NCBI RefSeq assembly: GCF_001514115.1
Contig: NZ_KQ948458.1
Location: 352,497 to 416,496, forward strand
Direction of reading: 5' to 3'
From: Streptomyces olivochromogenes
Lineage (GTDB): Bacteria > Actinomycetota > Actinomycetes > Streptomycetales > Streptomycetaceae
DNA length: 64,000 nucleotides
A model generated the notes under the pieces. It was not told where the DNA came from. It did not search any database and saw only the letters and a program-made list of their open reading frames with translations. Within the stretch, counting starts at the first letter, position 1. Each line of letters opens with the position of its first letter. Shown here piece after piece: positions 7,873-17,208 of the stretch. The position numbers were made by a program, and so were the translations under genes.

Positions 7873-10458
7873 ATGACGACCACCGCGACCTCCGGAACCG
7901 GCCCGACCGAGAACTCCATGCGTCGCGCGCTCAAACGCGCCCGTGACGGCGTCGCCCTCGACATGGCCGAGGCCGCGGTGCTGCTCCAGGCGCGCGGCGA
8001 GGCCCTCGACGACCTCGCCTCGTCCGCCGCCCGGGTGCGGGACGCGGGCCTGGAAGCGGCCGGCCGGCCCGGCGTCATCACGTACTCCAAGAGCGTCTTC
8101 ATCCCCCTCACCCGCCTCTGCCGCGACAAGTGCCACTACTGCACCTTCGTCACCGTGCCGGGCAAGCTGCGCCGCGCCGGGCACGGGATGTTCATGTCGC
8201 CGGACGAGGTCCTCGACGTCGCCCGGCGCGGCGCGGAACTCGGCTGCAAGGAAGCCCTCATCACGCTGGGCGACAAGCCCGAGGACCGCTGGCCCGAGGC
8301 CCGGGAGTGGCTGGACGCGCACGGGTACGACGACACGATCGCGTACGTCCGTGCCATCTCCATCCGGATCCTGGAGGAGACGGGACTGCTGCCCCACCTC
8401 AACCCGGGGGTGATGTCCTGGACCGACTTCCAGCGGCTCAAGCCCGTCGCGCCGAGCATGGGCATGATGCTGGAGACGACGGCGACGCGGCTGTGGAGCG
8501 AGCCCGGCGGTCCGCACCACGGCTCTCCGGACAAGGAGCCCGCCGTACGGCTGCGGGTCCTGGAGGACGCGGGGCGGTCGTCCGTCCCGTTCACCAGCGG
8601 GCTGCTGATCGGGATCGGGGAGACGTACGAGGAGCGCGCCGACTCGCTGTTCGCGCTGCGGCGCGTGGCCCGGTCGTACCACGGCATCCAGGAACTGATC
8701 ATCCAGAACTTCCGCGCCAAGCCGGACACGGCGATGCGCGGGATGCCGGACGCCGAACTGGACGAACTGGTCGCCACGGTGGCCGTCGCCCGGCACATCA
8801 TGGGACCGGCCGCCTGCCTCCAGGCCCCGCCGAACCTGGTGGACAGTGAGTACGGGCGGCTGATCGGCGCGGGCATCGACGACTGGGGCGGGGTCTCGCC
8901 GCTCACCATCGACCACGTCAACCCCGAGCGGCCCTGGCCGCAGATCGAGCAGCTGGCCGAGCAGTCGCGCGCCGTCGGCTTCGAACTGCGCGAGCGGCTG
9001 TGTGTGTACCCCGAGTTCGTGCAGCGCGGGGAGCCCTGGCTCGACCCGCGGCTGCTGCCGCACGTACGGGCGCTGGCCGACCCGGAGACGGGGCTCGCCC
9101 GCGAGGACGCCGTCGTCGAGGGGCACCCCTGGCAGGAGCCGGAGGAGGCCTTCACGGCGTCGGGGCGCACCGATCTGCACCGCACCATCGACACGGAGGG
9201 GCGCACCGGCGACCGCCGGGACGACTTCGACCTCGTGTACGGCGACTGGGAGGCGCTGCGGGAGGCGGCGGCGCCCGGGATGCTGCCCTCCCGCATCGAC
9301 ACCGACGTGAGGGCGGCCCTCGCGACCGCCGCCGACGACCCGACGAAGCTCACCGACGACGAGGCGCTCGCGCTGCTGCACGCGGACGGTCCGGCGCTCG
9401 ACGCCCTCTGCCGGATCGCGGACGACGTGCGCAGGTCCGCCGTCGGTGACGACGTCACGTACATCGTCACCCGGAACATCAACTTCACCAACGTCTGCTA
9501 CACCGGCTGCCGTTTCTGCGCCTTCGCCCAGCGCCGCACGGACGCCGACGCGTACACGCTGTCGCTGGACCAGGTGGCCGACCGCGCCCAGCAGGCCTGG
9601 GAGCTCGGGGCCGTCGAGGTCTGCATGCAGGGCGGCATCCACCCGGACCTCCCGGGCAGCGCCTACTTCGACATCGCGAAGGCGGTGAAGGAGCGCGTCC
9701 CCGGCATGCACGTGCACGCCTTCTCCCCGATGGAGGTCGTCAACGGCGCGACGCGTACGGGGATGTCCATCCGCGAGTGGCTGACCGCCGCGAAGGAGGC
9801 GGGCCTCGACACCATCCCCGGCACGGCGGCCGAGATCCTCGACGACGAGGTCCGCTGGGTCCTGACGAAGGGCAAGCTGCCCACGGCGACCTGGATCGAC
9901 GTCGTCACGACCGCGCACGAGCTCGGCATCCGCTCCTCGTCCACGATGATGTACGGGCATGTGGACCAGCCCCGCCACTGGCTCGGCCACTTCCGCACGC
10001 TCTCTCGCATCCAGCAGCAGACCGGCGGTTTCACCGAGTTCGTCACGCTCCCGTTCATCCACACCAACGCGCCGGTGTACCTGGCGGGCATCTCCCGCCC
10101 GGGCCCGACCACCCGCGACAACCGCGCGGTGGTGGCCATGGCCCGCCTCCTGCTCCACCCGCACATCCCCAACATCCAGACCAGCTGGGTGAAGCTGGGC
10201 ACCGAGGGCGCGGCGGAGATGCTCCGCTCCGGCGCCAACGACCTCGGCGGCACGCTGATGGAGGAGACCATCTCCCGGATGGCCGGCTCCTCGTACGGCT
10301 CGTACAAGTCCGTCAAGGACCTCATCGCCGTCGCGGAGGCGGCCGGGCGTCCGGCGAGGCCGCGGACGACCCTGTACGGGGAGGTCTCCGAGGAGCGGCA
10401 GCGGGCGGCGGAGGCGTCGGACGGGCACCTGCCGGAGCTGCTGCCGGTCCTGGAGTGA
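7873..10458 (+). CDS. fbiC: Bifunctional FO synthase (CofG-CofH fusion)
   Basis: 861 residues with two radical SAM domains. The CofG half has C83-x3-C87-x2-C90 (LCRDKCHYCTF); the CofH half has C542-x3-C546-x2-C549 (VCYTGCRFCAF). Together they join 5-amino-6-(D-ribitylamino)uracil and tyrosine to give 7,8-didemethyl-8-hydroxy-5-deazariboflavin, the F420 chromophore. The fused form is the actinobacterial one and the length is normal. The ribosome binding site is poor: GAAGG abuts the ATG, and M16 at 7918 is an alternative start. Cytosolic. Confidence 0.96.
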   Translation: MTTTATSGTGPTENSMRRALKRARDGVALDMAEAAVLLQARGEALDDLASSAARVRDAGLEAAGRPGVITYSKSVFIPLTRLCRDKCHYCTFVTVPGKLRRAGHGMFMSPDEVLDVARRGAELGCKEALITLGDKPEDRWPEAREWLDAHGYDDTIAYVRAISIRILEETGLLPHLNPGVMSWTDFQRLKPVAPSMGMMLETTATRLWSEPGGPHHGSPDKEPAVRLRVLEDAGRSSVPFTSGLLIGIGETYEERADSLFALRRVARSYHGIQELIIQNFRAKPDTAMRGMPDAELDELVATVAVARHIMGPAACLQAPPNLVDSEYGRLIGAGIDDWGGVSPLTIDHVNPERPWPQIEQLAEQSRAVGFELRERLCVYPEFVQRGEPWLDPRLLPHVRALADPETGLAREDAVVEGHPWQEPEEAFTASGRTDLHRTIDTEGRTGDRRDDFDLVYGDWEALREAAAPGMLPSRIDTDVRAALATAADDPTKLTDDEALALLHADGPALDALCRIADDVRRSAVGDDVTYIVTRNINFTNVCYTGCRFCAFAQRRTDADAYTLSLDQVADRAQQAWELGAVEVCMQGGIHPDLPGSAYFDIAKAVKERVPGMHVHAFSPMEVVNGATRTGMSIREWLTAAKEAGLDTIPGTAAEILDDEVRWVLTKGKLPTATWIDVVTTAHELGIRSSSTMMYGHVDQPRHWLGHFRTLSRIQQQTGGFTEFVTLPFIHTNAPVYLAGISRPGPTTRDNRAVVAMARLLLHPHIPNIQTSWVKLGTEGAAEMLRSGANDLGGTLMEETISRMAGSSYGSYKSVKDLIAVAEAAGRPARPRTTLYGEVSEERQRAAEASDGHLPELLPVLE

Positions 10459-10551
10459 CGGCCGAACCGTGCGGTGGCCCCGGGCGCGTCGGAGTACGAT
10501 GATCCGACCCTCGGTGGAGGGCCCAGAAGCCCGGTGAATCCGAGGAGTTGC

Positions 10552-11127
10552 GTGTCCGTGCCCGCCCGACGGCTTCCCTCCTGGATCTGGGTCACCGGAC
10601 TGACCACGGCGGCGATCGTGGCCGTCACCGCTCTCGCCGCGCAGGCCGACCAGGGGGCACACCCGACCGCCGCCCACGCCGCCGGGGCGAAACCCTCCGC
10701 GTCGGCGAGCCCGCGGCCCTCCGCCTCGGCCAAGAAGAACGAGCCGGTCGCCGTGCCCGACGGCTCGGGCACCGGACGGCGGATCGTCTACTCGCTCGCC
10801 CAGCGGCGCGTGTGGCTGGTCGACACCGGCGAGGCCGTCCGCCGCACCTTCGCGGTGTGGCCGGGCACGGTGAGCCCGGCGCCCGGCCGGTACGCGGTGT
10901 CGACCACCGTCCCCTCCACCACGGGAACGGACGGCACGAAGGTCGAGAACATCGTCTACTTCACCGTCGCGTCCGGCGTGAACATCGCGTTCTCCAACGC
11001 CCAGGACGGTTCCTCGCCACAGCCCGCGGCGGGCGTGAAGACCGGCGGGATCCGGATGCACAGCGCGGACGGGGACGCGGTCTGGGCCTTCGGCACCAAG
11101 GGTACGAAGGTCACCGTGACGAAGTAG
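10552..11127 (+). CDS. Secreted L,D-transpeptidase-like protein without catalytic Cys
   Basis: 191 residues from GTG 10552 with GAGGAG 5 bp upstream. An N-terminal membrane or signal segment (WIWVTGLTTAAIVAVTALAA) is followed by an Ala/Ser/Pro linker and a YkuD-like domain: RIVYSLAQRRVWLVD, VWPGTVSPAPGRYAV and the C-terminal GGIRMHSADGDAVWAFG. In active enzymes this last block reads S-H-G-C-[IV]-R-M; here it is T-G-G-I-R-M, so the Cys and the His next to it are gone, and the upstream HGT motif is also absent. Probably a non-catalytic cell-envelope protein. The assignment rests on motif layout only. Confidence 0.6.
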   Translation: MSVPARRLPSWIWVTGLTTAAIVAVTALAAQADQGAHPTAAHAAGAKPSASASPRPSASAKKNEPVAVPDGSGTGRRIVYSLAQRRVWLVDTGEAVRRTFAVWPGTVSPAPGRYAVSTTVPSTTGTDGTKVENIVYFTVASGVNIAFSNAQDGSSPQPAAGVKTGGIRMHSADGDAVWAFGTKGTKVTVTK

Positions 11128-11155
11128 CGGCCAGGGCGATGGAGGGGGCGGACGG

Positions 11156-13789
11156 ATGGGGCGTGCGCGGCCGTCGATGCAGGACCTGATCCAACAGCGC
11201 AGACGGCACGGGTTCGTCGGCCGCGGTGCCGAACGCGCCGCGTTCCGGCAGAACCTCGACCTCCCGCCGGAGGACGAGCGGCACCGTTTCCTCTTCCACG
11301 TCCACGGCAACGCGGGCGTCGGAAAGACCTTTCTCGTACGGGAGCTGGAGCAGGTCGCCCGGGCCCGCGGGGCGCTGACGGCGTACGTCGACGACGGCAT
11401 CGGCAGCCTGCCCGAGGCGATGGCGGCGATCAGCGCGCGGTTCGCCCGGCAGGGGCACCGGTTCAAGGACCTCGACCGCCTGCTGGCCACCCACCGGGAG
11501 CGGAGCCACGAGGCCGAGTCGGCAGCGGCGGCGGCAGCTCAGACCTCTGAACTCCAGCCGTCGCCACCGTCGGCCGCGAGTCTGACCGCCGCCCGGGCGA
11601 GTCTGGTCGGGCTCGGTCTCGTACCCGGTGTCGGTGCCTTCGCCGGTGCCGTCGACCCGGCCCAACTCGCCCACGGGGCCGACCGGTTGAGGGACGGAAT
11701 CGGGGCCCGCCTGCGCAGCCGACAGGACGCGCAACTCGTCCTGTCGCCCGAGCGGGTGCTCACCCCCGTGCTGCTCGACGAGCTGGCCGGGGTCGCCACC
11801 GAAGCCCCCTGGCTCGTCCTGATCTTCGACACGTACGAGCGGACCGCGCCCCTGCTCGACGGCTGGCTGCACGACGTGATGACGAGCGACCGGCACGGCG
11901 CCCTGCCCGCGAACGTCGTGGTCGTGACGGCGGGGCAGCGCCCCCTCGACACCGCCCGCTGGGGCGGCCTCGCCGACTTCGTGGCGGACGTGCCGCTGGC
12001 GCCCTTCACGGCGGCCGAGACACGCGGCCTGCTCGCCGACAAGGGAGTCGTGGCCGAACCCGTCGTCGAGGAGGTGCTGCGGCTGACCGGCGGACTGCCC
12101 GTCCTCGTCTCCACCCTCGCCGAGTCCCGGCCCGGTGCCCCGGACGACATCGGCGACCCGAGCGCCACGGCCGTCGAACGCTTCCTCAAATGGGAACAGG
12201 ACCCCGTCCGCCGCGCCGCCGCCCTCGCCTGCGCCCTGCCCCGCCGACTCGACGCGGACGTCTTCCGCGCCGCCGTGGACTGCCCGGAGACCGAGGCCGA
12301 CGCCCTCTTCGGCTGGCTCCGCGGACTCCCCTTCGTCACCGAGCGCGGACACCGGATCCAGTACCACGACGTCGTACGGGCCCCGATGCTGCGCCTGCAG
12401 CGGCTGCGCTCCCCGCACGGCTGGGCGGGGCGGCACACCCGGCTCGCGGAGACGTTCGGGCGCTGGCGCACGGAGGCCGAAGCCGGCCTGGACGGGGCCG
12501 AGGTGTGGGCGGACGGCGGCGGGCGTGACCTACGGCTCGCGGAGTCCTACCACCGGCTGTGCGCGAACCCCCGCACCGCGCTGCCCCTCGTGCTGCGGGA
12601 CTTCGTGGACGCCTGCGACGGCGTCGACGGCGTCGTCTTCGCCGAACGCTGGGCACGGGTTCTGGCCGAGGCGGGCGAGGACACGGACACGGAGCTCGTA
12701 CGGACCTGGGGGCGCGACCTGCTGGCGGCGCTCGCGGACGGCGGAGTGGCCGCCGCGCTGGGGCTGCTGCTGAACCGGACCGGGTTCGAGGAGCGCTGGC
12801 AGGCCCGGGCCCGGGTGGCCCGGGGACGGGCCCTGCGGCACGCCGGCGCGTACGCGCCCGCGCTCGCGGAGTTCGACCGGGCCCTCGCGCTCGATCCGGA
12901 ACTGGCGCGGGCGTACCGCGGCAGGGGCTTCAGCCACGGCGGCCTCGGCGACCACGAGGCGGGCCTCGCCGATCTGGACCGGGCCGACGCGCTCGAGCCG
13001 GACCACGCCCCGACCGTCTCCGTACGCGGCGAGTACCACCGCATCCTCGGCCACTACGACACGGCGCTCGAAGACCTGGACCGCGGGATCGCGCTCGACC
13101 CCTCCCACCACTTCGCCTGGGCCTCCCGGGGAGCCGTCCGCCAGCTGCTGGGGCAACCGGACGAAGCCCTCGCGGACCTCGACCGCGCGCTGGAACTCAA
13201 ACCGGAGTACCCCTGGGCGCTGATCCGCCGGGCCCGCGTGTGGCGGACCCGCGGCGAGTACGGGCGCCAACTGGCCGACCTCGACGAGGCGGTCCGCCTG
13301 TACCCCGACGGGATCTGGGGCCTGTGCGAACGCGGAGACGCCCTGCGCGCCGCAGGCCGCCCGGCGCAGGCCCTCGCCGACTACGACCGGGCCCTCGCCC
13401 TCGACGACGGCTACGCCTCGGCGTACGCGAGCCGAGGCGCCTGCCGGGGCGCGCTGGGCCGTCCCGAGGACGCGCTCGCCGACCTCGACCGGGCCCTCGC
13501 CCTGCGGCCGGACTACCCCTGGGCGCTGCGCCAACGTGCCGAGCTCCACCTCGAACGCGAATCCCACGACCGCGCCCTGGCCGACCTCGACCGGGCGCGC
13601 GCCCTGCGCCCCGACGAGGTGCCGATCCTCGTCTGCCGCGTTCAGGCCCTGCTCGGGCTCGGACGGTTCGAGGAGGCACGCACGGACCTCGACCGAGCCC
13701 TCGAACTGAGTTCCGACACCGAGCGGGCCCGTCTCGCCCCGCTCGGGGAGCGGATCGCCGCGGAGAACACGGCCGAACGCCGTTCATAA
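11156..13789 (+). CDS. P-loop ATPase with C-terminal TPR array
   Basis: 877 residues. Walker A GNAGVGKT lies at residues 51-58 and a Walker B-like strand (APWLVLIFDTYE) near residue 225, as in AAA/STAND-type ATPases. From about residue 560 there are nine tetratricopeptide repeats of 34 residues with the recurring block ALADLDRALAL. Such proteins act as scaffolds or signal sensors. GGAGGGGG precedes the ATG. It is followed after 120 bp by the ADP-ribosylglycohydrolase-like gene. Function unknown. Confidence 0.8.
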   Translation: MGRARPSMQDLIQQRRRHGFVGRGAERAAFRQNLDLPPEDERHRFLFHVHGNAGVGKTFLVRELEQVARARGALTAYVDDGIGSLPEAMAAISARFARQGHRFKDLDRLLATHRERSHEAESAAAAAAQTSELQPSPPSAASLTAARASLVGLGLVPGVGAFAGAVDPAQLAHGADRLRDGIGARLRSRQDAQLVLSPERVLTPVLLDELAGVATEAPWLVLIFDTYERTAPLLDGWLHDVMTSDRHGALPANVVVVTAGQRPLDTARWGGLADFVADVPLAPFTAAETRGLLADKGVVAEPVVEEVLRLTGGLPVLVSTLAESRPGAPDDIGDPSATAVERFLKWEQDPVRRAAALACALPRRLDADVFRAAVDCPETEADALFGWLRGLPFVTERGHRIQYHDVVRAPMLRLQRLRSPHGWAGRHTRLAETFGRWRTEAEAGLDGAEVWADGGGRDLRLAESYHRLCANPRTALPLVLRDFVDACDGVDGVVFAERWARVLAEAGEDTDTELVRTWGRDLLAALADGGVAAALGLLLNRTGFEERWQARARVARGRALRHAGAYAPALAEFDRALALDPELARAYRGRGFSHGGLGDHEAGLADLDRADALEPDHAPTVSVRGEYHRILGHYDTALEDLDRGIALDPSHHFAWASRGAVRQLLGQPDEALADLDRALELKPEYPWALIRRARVWRTRGEYGRQLADLDEAVRLYPDGIWGLCERGDALRAAGRPAQALADYDRALALDDGYASAYASRGACRGALGRPEDALADLDRALALRPDYPWALRQRAELHLERESHDRALADLDRARALRPDEVPILVCRVQALLGLGRFEEARTDLDRALELSSDTERARLAPLGERIAAENTAERRS

Positions 13790-13909
13790 GCGAGCACTTG
13801 GGTCACTCGGGTCACAGTTCGCATACCGATCCGTGCCCTGAACGGACCGTTCCCGGTCGATTACAGTGCTGAGCTGTCGGACGTACGGACAGTGCCTGGG
13901 GAGGTCTCG

Positions 13910-15025
13910 GTGGGTGCGACAGCCGGTGCCGTCTGGGGCCGCGCGGAGCAGCAGGACTTCCGTAGCCGGGTACGCGGGACCCTGCTGGGCGCGGCCGTCG
14001 GGGACGCCCTCGGGGCGCCGGTCGACGGGCTCACCCTGGAGGGGATCCGGGAGGCCCACGGCGCGGAGGGACTGGTCGACCTCGCCTTCGGGCACGGCCG
14101 GCGCGGCTCCGTCACCCATCTCACCCAGCTGACCCTCTTCTCCCTCGACGGTCTGATACGCGCCCAGGTGCGCCGTGACACCGGCGCCTGGCATCCGCCC
14201 ACCGACCTCCACCGGGCGTACCGCCGCTGGGCGGCCACCCAGAGCGACTGGGGCCCCGACGAGCGCCGCAAGGACGACGGCTGGCTGGCCCGCGAGGAGT
14301 GGCTGTACGCCCGCCGGGACCCGGCCCGCGCCTGCCTGATCGGCTTCGGCGACGACATCATGGGCACGCTGGATGCGCCCAAGAACCCCGGCGAGCTCGG
14401 TCCCGAGGCCGCCGCACGCTCGGCGCCCTTCGGGCTGCTCGTCGGCTGGGAGCCGCAGCTCGTGATGCAGCTCGCCGTCGAGTGCGCCGCGCAGACGCAC
14501 GGGCACCCCACGGCGTACCTCGCGGCGGGCGCGTACGCCGTCATCGTGCACGCGCTGGCCCGCGGCGAGAGCCTCGACGGGGCCGTGCAGCGGGCGCTCG
14601 CGATCCTTGCGGCGCGGCCGGGGCAGCAGCCCGTCGCGGACGCGCTCCAGCATGCGCTGGGGGCCGTGCGGCAGGGGATGCCGACGCCGGGGCGGGTGGA
14701 GGAACTCGCCGCGGACGGTACGGCGGAGGGGTTGCTCGCGGTCGCCGTGTACTGCGCGCTGGTGGGGGAGGACATCAGGCACGGCCTGTGCCTCGCGGTG
14801 AACCAGAGTGGGCCCTCCGGGGTGGCCGGCGCCCTCACCGGGGGGCTGCTCGGGGCCCTGCACGGCGAGACGGCCCTCCCGCCCGCCTGGCTGGCCGAGC
14901 TGGAGGGCCGTCCCACGATGCTGGCCCTGGCCGACGACTTCGCTATGGAGATGACCCAGGGCCCGGCCCTGCACGGCCCAGGAGGCTCAGCCCCGGGCTG
15001 GCTGGCCCGCTACCCCCGGGCATGA
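13910..15025 (+). CDS. ADP-ribosylglycohydrolase family protein, degenerate metal site
   Basis: 371 residues from GTG 13910, preceded by GGGGAGG at 5 bp (GTG 13892 is less likely). The fold signature is clear: RGTLLGAAVGDALGAPVDG near the N-terminus and a C-terminal SGVAGALTGGLLGALHG. However, the T-D-D-T metal motif reads T-H-L-T, and the second motif (usually G-D-[SA]-D-[TS]) reads Q-S-G-P-S. The residues that bind the two Mg ions are therefore missing, so it is probably a pseudo-enzyme that binds rather than hydrolyses. Convergent with the symporter gene. Confidence 0.75.
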   Translation: MGATAGAVWGRAEQQDFRSRVRGTLLGAAVGDALGAPVDGLTLEGIREAHGAEGLVDLAFGHGRRGSVTHLTQLTLFSLDGLIRAQVRRDTGAWHPPTDLHRAYRRWAATQSDWGPDERRKDDGWLAREEWLYARRDPARACLIGFGDDIMGTLDAPKNPGELGPEAAARSAPFGLLVGWEPQLVMQLAVECAAQTHGHPTAYLAAGAYAVIVHALARGESLDGAVQRALAILAARPGQQPVADALQHALGAVRQGMPTPGRVEELAADGTAEGLLAVAVYCALVGEDIRHGLCLAVNQSGPSGVAGALTGGLLGALHGETALPPAWLAELEGRPTMLALADDFAMEMTQGPALHGPGGSAPGWLARYPRA

Positions 15026-15065
15026 AGCGTCCTTCGCCCCCGCCGCCCCTACCCGTTCCCGTCCC

Positions 15066-15084
15066 CTGGGGGCTGCGCCCCCAG
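15066..15084. terminator. Hairpin downstream of ADP-ribosylglycohydrolase-like gene
   Basis: Perfect 8-bp stem CTGGGGGC / GCCCCCAG with a TGC loop, 41 bp after the stop codon. There is no T-run, as is usual in Streptomyces. Confidence 0.55.
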
Positions 15085-15099
15085 ACCCCGCCAAAAGAC

Positions 15100-15185
15100 C
15101 GCGCAGTTCCCCGCGCCCCTGAGGCCTGGTGGGGGCGGGAGGGTGCGGGGCGAAGCCCCGCCCGAGGGGCGCGGGGAACTGCGCG
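15100..15185. repeat. Inverted pair of the Streptomyces GCGCAGTTCCCCGCGCC element
   Basis: CGCGCAGTTCCCCGCGCCCC(T) at 15100-15120 is repeated as a perfect inverted copy at 15165-15185, a 21-bp stem, with a smaller hairpin GCGGGGCGAAGCCCCGC inside. The same element occurs twice in direct orientation at 27061-27171. It sits between convergent genes, so it may also end transcription from both sides. Confidence 0.8.
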
Positions 15186-15233
15186 ACCAGCCCCCGCCGG
15201 TCCGCAGCCGAATGACGGCCCCGCTCGAGAACC

Positions 15234-15269
15234 CCGTCGGCCGGCAGCCGTACGACTACCGGCCGACGG
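15234..15269. terminator. Inverted repeat after symporter gene
   Basis: CCGTCGGCCGG (15234-15244) and CCGGCCGACGG (15259-15269) form a perfect 11-bp stem with a 14-nt loop, 7 bp beyond the symporter stop. Likely a terminator for the minus-strand gene. Confidence 0.6.
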
Positions 15270-15275
15270 AGGTTC

Positions 15276-16850
15276 TCAGACGCCGGACGGGCTGGCGGTG
15301 CCGGCCCCGTCCGCGGCTTCCGCCGGGGCCGGAACCACCGCGGCAGCGGCCCCGTCGTCATCCGTGTTGATCTTCTCGATGATCGCGTCCCGCTCCGGCG
15401 TGTCCTCGGGCTTCAGGAAGCCGATGAGGATGTACAGGACGAGGGATATGACCATCGGGACGGAGACCTGGTACTCCAGCTTCACATCGGTGCGCTGGGA
15501 GAAGTCCAGGTTGTAGTTGACGAAGAAGAACGCGAGCAGACCACAGGCCCAGCTGGTGAGCGCCGCCGTCGGGCCGGACTTACGGAACGGTCGCAGCAGA
15601 CCCAGGATGAACGGGATCGCGATCGGCCCCATGAGCCCCGCCACCCACTTGATGACGACCGTGATGATGTCCTTGAAGGTGGGGGAGTTGACCTGCGTCG
15701 CCACCGCCATCGAGAACCCGAGGAAGGCGACGGTCGTGATCCGCCCCGCGATGAGGCCGGTCCGGGTGTCCCAGGCACGCGCTGCCTTGGAGAGAACCGG
15801 GGCCACGTCCCGGGTGAACACCGCGGCGATCGCGTTCGCGTCCGACGAGCACATGGCCATCGTGTGCGAGAAGAAGCCGACCACGACCAGACCCAGCAGC
15901 CCGTGGGGGAGAAGCTGTTCGGTCATCAGACCGTACGCGTCCGAGCCGTCCGGCTTCTTCGCCGTGACGAGGAGCGGCGACAGCCACATCGGGATGAACA
16001 GGATCACCGGCCACACGAACCAGAGCCCGGCGGACAGGAAGGCGGACTTCGTGGCCTGCTTGGCGCTGCCCGTCGCCATGTAGCGCTGGGCCTGGTTCCA
16101 CATCCCGCCGTTGTACTCGAACAGCTTGATGAACAGGTACGCGATGAAGAACACCGTCAGATACGGGCCCGCGAATCCGTTCGCGTGACCGTGCAGCTTC
16201 GGCGAGTCGAGAGCCTTGGACAGGCCACCCTGGTCGGAGATCTTGTTCAGCACGATGATCAGCATCGAGAGCCCCGCCAGCAACTGGATCACGAACTGAC
16301 CCAGTTCCGTCAGCGCGTCCGCCCACAGACCGCCGATCGTGCAGTACACGGCCGTGATGCCACCGGTGATGAGGATGCCCTGGGTGAGGGTGACCCCGGT
16401 GAAGACGCTCAGCAGGGTCGCGATCGCCGCCCACTTCGCACCGACGTCCACGATCTTCAGCAGGATGCCCGACCAGGCGAGCGCCTGCTGCGTCGGCACG
16501 TTGTAGCGATCCTTGAGGTATTCGAGCGGTGAGGCCACGTGCAACCGGGAGCGCAGCCGGTTGAGCCGGGGCGCGAACAGTTTCGCGCCGAGCAGCACGC
16601 CGATGGCGATGGGCAGCGCCCAGGTGACGTACGAGGTGATGCCGTACGTGTACGCGATACCGGCGTACCCGGTGAACATCACCGCGCTGTAGCCCGACAT
16701 GTGGTGCGAGATGCCGGACAGCCACCAGGGCATCTTGCCGCCCGCGGTGAAGAAGTCGCTGACGTCGTCCACACGCTTGTGGGACCAGACACCGATCGCG
16801 GTCATGACGCCGAAGTACGCGACCAGGACGGCCCAGTCGAAGCCGTTCAT
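15276..16850 (-). CDS. Sodium:solute symporter (SSS family)
   Basis: 524 residues with about 13 membrane helices. It shows the family pattern: N-terminal helix DWAVLVAYFGVMTAIGVWS, unwound TM1/TM2 region SGISHHMSGYSAVMFTGYAG and the later ADALTELGQFVIQ segment. Sugar, amino acid or carboxylate uptake with Na+ is likely; the solute cannot be told. GGAGGGGGC lies before the ATG. The last codons (ASPSGV-stop) come from a widespread intergenic repeat (see findings). The C-terminal 25 residues are Ala/Pro-rich. Confidence 0.9.
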   Translation of the reverse strand: MNGFDWAVLVAYFGVMTAIGVWSHKRVDDVSDFFTAGGKMPWWLSGISHHMSGYSAVMFTGYAGIAYTYGITSYVTWALPIAIGVLLGAKLFAPRLNRLRSRLHVASPLEYLKDRYNVPTQQALAWSGILLKIVDVGAKWAAIATLLSVFTGVTLTQGILITGGITAVYCTIGGLWADALTELGQFVIQLLAGLSMLIIVLNKISDQGGLSKALDSPKLHGHANGFAGPYLTVFFIAYLFIKLFEYNGGMWNQAQRYMATGSAKQATKSAFLSAGLWFVWPVILFIPMWLSPLLVTAKKPDGSDAYGLMTEQLLPHGLLGLVVVGFFSHTMAMCSSDANAIAAVFTRDVAPVLSKAARAWDTRTGLIAGRITTVAFLGFSMAVATQVNSPTFKDIITVVIKWVAGLMGPIAIPFILGLLRPFRKSGPTAALTSWACGLLAFFFVNYNLDFSQRTDVKLEYQVSVPMVISLVLYILIGFLKPEDTPERDAIIEKINTDDDGAAAAVVPAPAEAADGAGTASPSGV

Positions 16851-17208
16851 GTGCCCCCTCCAGGGGTCCGCCTTGTGAACCTGTAGATACCGGACGGCAC
16901 TTCGCCAGTACGTACATGGGCGGCGCCCCCGTGCGGGAGCGGGGACTTTGGGGATTGAACCGCCGTTCGGAGGGGGCGGTCAAGACCTTTCCCGGTCACA
17001 GATATGAACACAGATCAGAAAGCAGAACGATTTTGCCTCCACTTTACCCGTACGGCTGTTGTCGTGCTCGTGACGTGGACCACACCATGAGCGGGCACTT
17101 CGTCAGACCACACAGGCAGGTTCACACCGACAAGTCGATCAGGCGTACGGGATGCGGGTCCCGCACGGCTGGGAGGGGACAGCCGACTCGAATCCACCAC
17201 CGGTTCCG
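16851..17208. other. Intergenic region upstream of symporter gene
   Basis: 358 bp between the SDR stop and the symporter start, both on the minus strand. The middle (about 16990-17050) is AT-richer and may hold the symporter promoter. The only structure I see is the 13-nt palindrome TGCGGG-T-CCCGCA at 17153-17165. No gene. Confidence 0.4.

Noticed and set aside
10500..10560. Sequence GAAGCCCGGTGAATCCG resembling the core of a cobalamin riboswitch
   Set aside because: Only about 17 bases match; the following P-elements and the rest of the roughly 200-nt aptamer are missing, and the gene behind it has no link to B12.
7849..11490. 1213-codon open frame on the minus strand across fbiC and its neighbours
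   Set aside because: It is antisense to fbiC, whose two radical SAM motifs are unmistakable; long antisense frames are a by-product of third-position GC bias.
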